Assembly (NCBI GenBank): GCA_903934295.1
Contig: CAIZNI010000060.1
Location: forward strand, 1 to 64,000
Origin: an uncultured beta proteobacterium
GTDB taxonomy: Bacteria; Pseudomonadota; Gammaproteobacteria; Burkholderiales; Burkholderiaceae_E
Direction: 5' to 3'
DNA length: 64,000 nucleotides
This document shows positions 58,914 to 64,000 of the stretch, piece after piece (position 1 is the stretch's first letter; each line of letters starts with the position of its first letter). The translations under genes and the position numbers were made by a program. The notes under the pieces are model-generated. The model had not been told where the DNA came from and made no database searches. It saw only the letters and a program-made list of their open reading frames with translations.

Positions 58914-59705
58914 TCAGAGCCCGCCCTGGCGCCAGTAGGCGCGACACGCCGCGGCCTCGCGATGCAGCGCCTCGGCCAGCGCCGCTTCGCGCCCGCTGAT
59001 CCGCTCGCTCAGTGCGGCGATGCTGATCGAGGCGAAGGGCCGGCCGTCTTCGGAGAGGATCGGCACCGCGATGCCGCCCATGCGTGGCACCACCACGTCG
59101 AGCAGCATTGCATAGCTGCGCCGGCGCGAGTCCTCGATGGAGCGGCGCAGCATCGCCGGGCTGAGCAGCGGATAGCTGGCGAGGCGGTCGGAGATGAAGG
59201 GCATCAGCGCGTCGATCTCCTCATCGGGCAGCCAGGCCAGCAGTGCGAGGCTGCCGGCGCCCACCCCGAGCGGCCGGCGGCTGCCGACCTCCAGGTAGTT
59301 GGCGCGGATCGCGAAGCTGCCCACCTGCACATCGACGCACACCGATTCGGCGCCGCGCGGCACCGACAGGATCGCGGTGTCCTCGAAGCTGCGCACCAGC
59401 TGGATCAGGCTGGGCCGCACCCGCGCTCGGGGGTCGCTGCGCGCCATCGCGGCGGCGCCGAGCGTGAAGATCTCGGGGCCCAGGCTGTAGCGTTTGCTCT
59501 CGGCGTCGCGGTTGACGAAGCCGTGGCGCGTCAGCACCTCGAGCAGCCGCAAGGTGGTGGCCTTGTCCTGGCCGGCCGCCTGCGCGATGTCGGTCAGGCG
59601 GACGTTGCGGGTATCAGACATGGCGCGAAGGATCAGGCACGCCTTCTGCACTGAAGAGGGCGCGTTACCGCTCTCCGGACCGCTGGCACGTACACCCCTG
59701 GGCAT
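58914..59705 (-). CDS. IclR-family transcriptional regulator
   Basis: 263 residues. The N-terminal winged helix (SVQKACLILRAMSDTRNVRLTDIAQAAGQDKATTLRLLEVL in short blocks) precedes the IclR effector domain (LGVGAGSLALLAWLPDEEI, then GGIAVPILSEDGRPFASISI). It lies 40 bp upstream of the thiolase-like gene on the same strand and probably controls this small operon. The ligand is unknown. Confidence 0.9.
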   Translation of the reverse strand: MPRGVRASGPESGNAPSSVQKACLILRAMSDTRNVRLTDIAQAAGQDKATTLRLLEVLTRHGFVNRDAESKRYSLGPEIFTLGAAAMARSDPRARVRPSLIQLVRSFEDTAILSVPRGAESVCVDVQVGSFAIRANYLEVGSRRPLGVGAGSLALLAWLPDEEIDALMPFISDRLASYPLLSPAMLRRSIEDSRRRSYAMLLDVVVPRMGGIAVPILSEDGRPFASISIAALSERISGREAALAEALHREAAACRAYWRQGGL

Positions 59706-59741
59706 GATGAGAATTTCTGCTCTTGAAATTGATAGAAGGCG

Positions 59742-59770
59742 ATCCTAGGTTGCCAGTCAAGGGTCGTCAA
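59742..59770 (-). promoter_or_regulatory. Promoter of the IclR-thiolase-DUF35 operon
   Basis: Minus-strand TTGACG (59765-59770), a 17-bp spacer and TAGGAT (59742-59747) lie 37 bp before the IclR start, in locally AT-rich DNA. Confidence 0.55.
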
Positions 59771-59875
59771 GAATTCTTTCGATCAGTATTTCACTGGTCA
59801 AACTCGCCGACAGGGGGCATCACTGGCCCCGGTGAAGCGCGCGCGCGGCGCGCTTGCGCGGCCTCAATCGCCGCC

Positions 59876-60139
59876 TCAAGACTCGTCGAGGTAGGGCGGC
59901 GTTGCCTCCCGGTCCGGATCACCGGCTGGCTCGATGAAGCCGGCCGCGCCGGGCGGTGCCGGTTCGGCGCAGGGCAGCGCCTCGATCGAACCGGGCTCGT
60001 CGTGCGCCGGCCGCTCGATGTCCATGCGGTGCGGCCGAGGTGCCGACGCGGGCTCGGAGGGCGCTGGGGTGGCTTGTCCGGCTTCTTTTTCGGCGGACCC
60101 GGTGCGGCGGGGTCCGGGGTGTTTGCGCTGGCGATTCAT
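59876..60139 (-). CDS. Doubtful Pro-rich small protein
   Basis: 87 residues, rich in Pro, Ala, Glu and Arg, with no signal peptide, membrane segment or family resemblance. The upstream region has no good Shine-Dalgarno. In this GC-rich DNA a frame of this size can be accidental. It is listed because it is the only start-to-stop frame of note in the gap with an ordinary-looking hydrophilic composition. Confidence 0.25.
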   Translation of the reverse strand: MNRQRKHPGPRRTGSAEKEAGQATPAPSEPASAPRPHRMDIERPAHDEPGSIEALPCAEPAPPGAAGFIEPAGDPDREATPPYLDES

Positions 60140-60253
60140 GGATGGCCTGTGGGTGCGGTCCTCTCGGCATCACGGGCGTCAGCCTCGCATCGGCTGGCGC
60201 CGGGCAGATCGCCCGCCTGCTCAGTTTGCCCGCGCTGCGCGGCCGGCGGATTG

Positions 60254-60468
60254 ACGTCACTCAAGCCGGCGCTGCGCCTGCTCAACCGGCCCCGCGACCG
60301 CCCCGAGCATCCGACGCTGCTGATCGACACCGACGACACCGAGGCGGCGGCCTTCAAGGTGGCCGGGCTCGCGCCGCTGCTCGCCACCGGCGCGCCGATC
60401 GACGGCTTCGGGGTGGGTACTGCGCTGGGCACCTCCAGCGATGTACCCGCGCTCGACGTCAGGGTTGG
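60254..60468 (+). pseudogene. Remnant of nicotinate phosphoribosyltransferase (pncB-like)
   Basis: The plus-strand frame reads TLLIDTDDTEAAAFKVAGL, then GAPIDGFGVGTALGTSSDVPALD. The latter is the conserved phosphate-binding loop of nicotinate phosphoribosyltransferase. Only some 70 residues are recognisable. The sequence before it (TSLKPALRLLNRPRDRPEHP) does not continue the family, the part after it (VRVGSRRGACVDRC) diverges, and no family-like start is present. It is thus a truncated relic, not a working enzyme (normally above 390 residues). Confidence 0.75.
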
Positions 60469-60606
60469 GTCGCGCCGCGGGGCGTGCGTCGATCGATGCT
60501 GGGGGCTTGTGGCGCGGGCTTGCTTGAGCCGACTCAATCAGCGGCCGACGGCGCTGCCTATTCTGGTGTCGAGGCCCCGTCGGGGCAGCCAACCAAGGGG
60601 GATGCG

Positions 60607-61959
60607 ATGAAACGGCAGTCAGGCAAGGCAAGGACGACCGGAGACTCCGGCGGGGTGGGGCAATCGGCGGGCGCCGCACCGCGCCTGCGGCCCGGGCCGC
60701 TGGCGCTTCTGCTCGGCGGGATCTTCGGCGCCGCGGTGGCGCCGGCGTGGTCGGCCGGCTTTCAGATCCAGGAGCAAAGCGCCAGCGGCCTGGGGGTGGC
60801 CTATTCCGGGCAGGCGGCTGCGGTCCATGACGCGGGTACCGTGTTCTGGAATCCGGCCGGGCAGTCGCTGCTGAAAGGGTCGCAGCTGATGGCATCGATC
60901 GCCTACATCGCGCCGCGCACGCGCTTCCACAACGACGGCACGTCAACCTACGGGGCGCTGGGCAATGGCGGCCAGGGCGGCGTCTCGGCCTGGGTGCCCG
61001 CCGTCTACGCGAGCTGGGCGCTCGATCCCCGCTGGTCGCTGGGTCTGGCAGTGAACGCGCCCTATGGGCTGTCCACTGAATGGGACACCGCCTGGGCAGG
61101 ACAGTTCCACGCCATCAAGTCCGAGATCAAGACGCTGAACCTGAATCCGACCGTGGCCTACCGGGTCAGCGATGCGCTGTCACTGGGCGCCGGGTTGAGC
61201 TATCAGCAGATCAAGGCCACGCTCACCAACGGTGCGGTGCTGGCGCCGCCGTTTCCGTCGAGCCTGGTCGGGCTGGGCAAGGTGGAAGGCGATGACTGGG
61301 GCTGGGGCTACAACCTGGGCGCCCTGATCGACCTGCGCCAGGGAACCCGGGTCGGCGCCACCTACCGCTCGCGGATCAAGTACCGGATCGAGGGCGACCT
61401 GAGCTTCTCCGGGTTTCCCGCCGCGATACCCGACCGCCCGATCGACGCGCGGGTGACGCTGCCCGACACCTTCTCCCTGGGGGTGTCGCACCAGTTCAAT
61501 CCCAGCACCCGCCTGCTGGCCGACTGGACCTGGACCGGCTGGAGTTCGATCCCCGAGCTCAAGGTGGTGGACACCTCGAGCGGCGGCGAGGTCAGCAGCA
61601 CAAACCTGAGCTTTCGCAACAGCTGGCGACTGGGGCTCGGCGTCGAGTACCGGGTGAGCGAACCCTGGCTGCTGCGCGCCGGCATGGCCTTCGACAAGAC
61701 GCCGGTGCGTGACGCCTATCGCACGCCGCGTCTGCCCGATGCGGACAAGACGTGGTTCTCGCTCGGCATGCGTTACACGCCGACCGGCGGCGCGCCGTGG
61801 TGGGTCGATGTCGGCTACACCTACATCCTGCTCAAGGACGGGTCGAGTTCCCTGCCGGCTCCCGACGCGACGGCGGCCGAAGCGGCGCGCGGGGCGCTTT
61901 CGGGAACCTACAAGGGCAGTGTGAACATCCTGGCGGCGCAGGCGGGCTGGCGGTTCTGA
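60607..61959 (+). CDS. FadL/TodX-family outer-membrane channel
   Basis: 450 residues from ATG 60607, with AAGGGGG just upstream. After a ~49-residue signal region the mature protein starts AGFQIQEQSASGLGVAYSG, the N-terminal plug motif of FadL, followed by GTVFWNPAGQSLL. The barrel ends NILAAQAGWRF. Such channels admit fatty acids or other hydrophobic compounds. Its place near the acyl-CoA synthetase and thiolase-like genes suggests uptake of a hydrophobic acid, but no shared promoter is visible. Confidence 0.92.
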   Translation: MKRQSGKARTTGDSGGVGQSAGAAPRLRPGPLALLLGGIFGAAVAPAWSAGFQIQEQSASGLGVAYSGQAAAVHDAGTVFWNPAGQSLLKGSQLMASIAYIAPRTRFHNDGTSTYGALGNGGQGGVSAWVPAVYASWALDPRWSLGLAVNAPYGLSTEWDTAWAGQFHAIKSEIKTLNLNPTVAYRVSDALSLGAGLSYQQIKATLTNGAVLAPPFPSSLVGLGKVEGDDWGWGYNLGALIDLRQGTRVGATYRSRIKYRIEGDLSFSGFPAAIPDRPIDARVTLPDTFSLGVSHQFNPSTRLLADWTWTGWSSIPELKVVDTSSGGEVSSTNLSFRNSWRLGLGVEYRVSEPWLLRAGMAFDKTPVRDAYRTPRLPDADKTWFSLGMRYTPTGGAPWWVDVGYTYILLKDGSSSLPAPDATAAEAARGALSGTYKGSVNILAAQAGWRF

Positions 61960-61968
61960 AACGAGAAC

Positions 61969-62000
61969 GCGCCGGCGCTTCGACTCCGAAGCGCCGGCGC
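61969..62000. terminator. Long perfect hairpin after the FadL-type gene
   Basis: Fourteen-base arms (GCGCCGGCGCTTCG and its complement) enclose the loop ACTC. It begins 10 bp after the FadL-type stop, between convergent genes. Only a short TCT follows. Confidence 0.7.
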
Positions 62001-62030
62001 TCTGCGCCGGGTCAGTGATGCAGTCGTCGA

Positions 62031-62471
62031 TTACTTGGACTTGGGCCGCGCGGGGGCGTTCTCGTGATACGAGCCGGTTTCCTCATCGAAATGATGGGTG
62101 CGCATGAACGCCTGGGCTTCCTTGCGCATTTCGGCGCGCGAGAGCTTGCCGATGTCGCGCGGCGGCCCCTTGATCGGCTCCCAGCGGCCGAGCACTTCAT
62201 CCCACCGGTTGCCGCGCATGAAGCTGTCACGTTCCGCACGGATTTCCTCGCGCGACTTGATACCCTCCGGCGGCTTGGCGCCCGCTTTCAGGACCCACTG
62301 GCCGGTTTCCTCGTCCCACTTGAAGTTTTTCTTGAACGAATCACACTCGGCCCGAACCTCGGCGCGCGTGCGAGCGCAGACACCAGACTCGCTGCTCTGA
62401 GCCTGCACGGTGCCGCTCAACAGCACCGCACAGGTCGTCAACGTCAGCGCGGACCACTGCTTTTTCCACAT
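62031..62471 (-). CDS. Secreted protein of three tandem ~35-residue repeats
   Basis: 146 residues from ATG 62471 with an AAGGAGAT Shine-Dalgarno. A signal peptide (ALTLTTCAVLLSGTVQA) is followed by three copies of one motif: RAEVRAECDSFKKNFKWDEE, REEIRAERDSFMRGNRWDEV and RAEMRKEAQAFMRTHHFDEE, each continuing with a Gly and an aromatic residue (TGQWVL, LGRWEP, TGSYHE). The pattern is Arg-x-Glu-x-Arg-x-Glu-x3-Phe-x6-Asp-Glu. A mature N-terminal Cys (GVCART) and one further Cys could form a disulfide. I do not recognise a family. The leader can fold over the Shine-Dalgarno. Confidence 0.8.
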   Translation of the reverse strand: MWKKQWSALTLTTCAVLLSGTVQAQSSESGVCARTRAEVRAECDSFKKNFKWDEETGQWVLKAGAKPPEGIKSREEIRAERDSFMRGNRWDEVLGRWEPIKGPPRDIGKLSRAEMRKEAQAFMRTHHFDEETGSYHENAPARPKSK

Positions 62472-62475
62472 ACTC

Positions 62476-62536
62476 GATCTCCTTGGATAACAATTGGCCG
62501 GTGTCTCCACCGGTGCCCAATTCATTGTCTCCAAGG
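62476..62536 (-). promoter_or_regulatory. Leader hairpin pairing with the Shine-Dalgarno of the repeat protein
   Basis: In the minus-strand leader CCTTGGA (62530-62536) can pair with TCCAAGG (62481-62487), which overlaps the Shine-Dalgarno AAGGAG. Inside it AATTGG pairs with CCAATT, and CCGGTG with CACCGG around a GAGA loop. Bulges and mismatches separate the helices. It could limit translation or respond to temperature or a ligand; this is inference from base pairing alone. Confidence 0.5.
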
Positions 62537-62755
62537 GGACGGCGGGCGGTTTGAGCAGGGTCAAGCGGGTGCGAGGCGGGTGCGAGGTGTGCGCGGCAAC
62601 CGCGATTCCGATGGCGTGGCGCAGGCTTCGCAAGGCATCATCGGCCCCTCCTTTCACCCTCGCCGCACAGGGATAAAAAGCGCCCTGCGGCCGGTTCGTC
62701 GAGAATCCGCGCTGGAATCCAAAACAAGACCCAACCTGAGAACGGAGACATCCCC

Positions 62756-63739
62756 ATGACCGATTCAATCCGCCGTCAATGGCTGCTGGCCGGCGCCGGC
62801 CTGGCCACCGTGCCGCTGTCGGGCGCGTTTGCCCAGACGCCCGCCTATCCGAACAAGACGCTGAAGATCATCGTCGGTGCGGCGCCGGGCGGCCTGAGCG
62901 ACGCCTATGCGCGGCTCTTTGCCGAGCAGTTCACTGCGCGCTTCAACCTGCCCGCGGTGGTCGAGAACCGTCCGGGTGCCAGCGGCATCATCGCCACCGA
63001 GGCGATGCTCAAGTCGCCGCCCGACGGTTACACCCTGCTGTCGACCACCACCGGCATGCTCTGGCAGACGCGCGTCCTGTATCGCAAGCTGCCCTTCGAT
63101 CTGGCGCGCGACATCGCCCCGATCACCGTGTTCCCCTCGGGCCCGCTGGTGGTCGCGGTTCCCGAGAAGATCGGTGTGCGCAATTTCAACGAACTGGTCG
63201 AGTACGCCCGCAAGACGCCGTGCTCGATGGGCTCTTATGCGGTGGCTTCCTATCCGCATGTGCTGGCCGAGACGATCAACCGCGAGTTCGGCGGCAAGAT
63301 CCAGTCGATCCAGTACAAGGGCGAGGGCCCGATGTGGATCGAGATGGGGTCGGGCCAGCTGCAGATCGCGGTCGGCAGCTTCCAGGCGTTCGCGACGGTG
63401 CGCGACAAGGGCATCCGCCCGATCGCGGTGAGCGGCCAGATCCGCAGCCCGAAGCTGCCGGACGTGCCGACCCTGATCGAGCAGGGCCTGAAGGCGCCGA
63501 TCGCACGGCTCGAGGGCGGTCTGGCGCTGAGCGCGAATTCGGCGGTGGCGCCCGAGATTCTGGAGCTGCTGGCCAAGGTGGCGGTCGATGGCAACGACAC
63601 GCCGCGCGCGCGCGCGCTGCGGGAGAATTTCGCGATTCCCGACGCGACCAAGGGCCGCGCCGATGCGCTGCGTCAGTGGCGCGAAGACGGCCCGGCGTGG
63701 ATCAAGGAGGTCGAGGCGCTGGGCGTGAAGCTCGACTGA
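62756..63739 (+). CDS. Bug-family periplasmic solute-binding protein (tripartite tricarboxylate transporter type)
   Basis: 327 residues from ATG 62756, with CGGAGA 8 bp upstream. The signal peptide ends near LSGAFAQ. The mature start YPNKTLKIIVGAAPGGLSDAYAR and the later ENRPGASGIIATEAML are the Bug signatures. Such proteins bind carboxylates or other small acids and are very numerous in Burkholderiales. No TctA/TctB membrane genes are adjacent, so the ligand and partner are unknown. Confidence 0.93.
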   Translation: MTDSIRRQWLLAGAGLATVPLSGAFAQTPAYPNKTLKIIVGAAPGGLSDAYARLFAEQFTARFNLPAVVENRPGASGIIATEAMLKSPPDGYTLLSTTTGMLWQTRVLYRKLPFDLARDIAPITVFPSGPLVVAVPEKIGVRNFNELVEYARKTPCSMGSYAVASYPHVLAETINREFGGKIQSIQYKGEGPMWIEMGSGQLQIAVGSFQAFATVRDKGIRPIAVSGQIRSPKLPDVPTLIEQGLKAPIARLEGGLALSANSAVAPEILELLAKVAVDGNDTPRARALRENFAIPDATKGRADALRQWREDGPAWIKEVEALGVKLD

Positions 63740-63753
63740 TCGCCTGAGTCACC

Positions 63754-63804
63754 GGTCAGCTTGACGCTGACCGATGCGGGGGGCGGCTCCCTGGGGCCGC
63801 CCCC
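63754..63804. terminator. Two hairpins between convergent Bug and metY genes
   Basis: GGTCAGC and GCTGACC (63754-63772) form one stem. GGGGGCGGC and GCCGCCCCC (63779-63804) form a second, stronger one. They fill the gap between the two stop codons. Confidence 0.65.
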
Positions 63805-63822
63805 GCGCGCCCCGGTGCAGCG

Positions 63823-64000
63823 TCAGACGGCGTCCAGCGCCTGCGCCAGATCCGCCTTCAGATCCTCGATGTGCTCGATGCCCAGCGACAGGCGCACCAT
63901 GCCCTCGCTGACACCGGCGCGGGCCAGTTCGGCGGCGTCGAGCTGGCGGTGGGTGGTCGAGGCCGGGTGGGTCGCCAGCGACTTGGCGTCACCGATGTTG
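63823..64000 (-). CDS. metY: O-acetylhomoserine aminocarboxypropyltransferase, C-terminal fragment at window edge
   Basis: The last 58 residues are visible: [20 protein letters not shown], then [20 protein letters not shown] up to the stop at 63823. This is the conserved C-terminus of Cys/Met-metabolism PLP enzymes. NIGDAKSL with HPASTTH favours MetY (O-acetylhomoserine sulfhydrylase) over MetZ. The rest of the gene lies beyond the window, so the PLP lysine cannot be checked. Confidence 0.82.
   Translation of the reverse strand, partial: NIGDAKSLATHPASTTHRQLDAAELARAGVSEGMVRLSLGIEHIEDLKADLAQALDAV

Larger units (their letters stand above)
59706..60606. other. Gene-poor stretch with a decayed gene fragment
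   Basis: About 900 bp separate the IclR start from the FadL-type gene. It holds the IclR promoter, a doubtful Pro-rich minus-strand reading frame (59876-60139) and a nicotinate phosphoribosyltransferase remnant (60254-60468). No intact recognisable gene, tRNA or repeat was found. Confidence 0.7.

Noticed and set aside
60136-60537. A Ser/Pro-rich minus-strand frame of 133 codons
   Set aside because: It is antisense to the nicotinate phosphoribosyltransferase relic, which has a family motif; the frame itself has none.
62484-62497. GGATAACAATT resembles half of the E. coli lac operator
   Set aside because: It is a single copy, lies within the leader hairpin of the repeat protein, and differs from the local LacI-type operator TGAAAGCGCTTTCA.

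Overview
The window comes from a high-GC proteobacterium. The order tolQ-tolR-tolA-tolB-pal-cpoB, purH-fis-dusB, miaB-phoH-ybeY-corC-lnt, lptD-surA-rsmA and glyQ-glyS, plus a Bug-type periplasmic binding protein, fits a betaproteobacterium, most likely Burkholderiales. The genus cannot be read from the sequence. No insertion sequence, prophage or CRISPR array was seen. One tRNA gene (Lys, anticodon TTT) is present.

Region A (1-22.6 kb) is the most distinctive part and reads as one catabolic programme. After a truncated secreted caspase-like gene and glucokinase comes a beta-1,3-glucan (laminarin-like) locus. It holds a glycan-binding-type lipoprotein, a GH81 endo-beta-1,3-glucanase, an outer-membrane porin, a GH17 lipoprotein, and an operon for a CUT1 sugar ABC transporter with a GH1 beta-glucosidase, followed by a LacI-family repressor gene. 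Four perfect copies of the 14-bp palindrome TGAAAGCGCTTTCA sit on or beside recognisable sigma70-type promoters of all four transcription units. Directly adjacent are the Entner-Doudoroff genes (eda, edd; divergent zwf, pgl) and hexR, with two HexR-like palindromes in the edd-zwf gap. Together they give a route from polymer to glucose to glucose-6-phosphate to pyruvate, under two sugar-sensing repressors.

Region B (22.6-38.9 kb, nearly all minus strand) is housekeeping: tRNA-Lys, a TsuA/YeeE-like thiosulfate transporter, the Tol-Pal envelope system, ybgC, a rhomboid protease, ruvB-ruvA, an acyl-CoA synthetase inserted between ruvA and ruvC, then purH-fis-dusB and the MurNAc-recycling pair murU-amgK. 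Region C (38.9-55 kb) contains lptD-surA-rsmA-gloA on the plus strand, then a long minus-strand series from miaB down to a YgjP-type metallohydrolase (tRNA modification, PhoH, YbeY, CorC, Lnt, glycyl-tRNA synthetase, GmhB, PlsC).

Region D (55-64 kb) is accessory acyl-CoA metabolism. It has an NDP-forming acyl-CoA synthetase, an IclR regulator with a thiolase-like protein lacking the usual nucleophile Cys and its DUF35 partner, a FadL-type outer-membrane channel, a secreted protein built of three short repeats behind a hairpin that may bury its ribosome-binding site, a Bug-family solute-binding protein, and the end of metY. A gene-poor stretch (59706-60606) holds a decayed fragment of nicotinate phosphoribosyltransferase.
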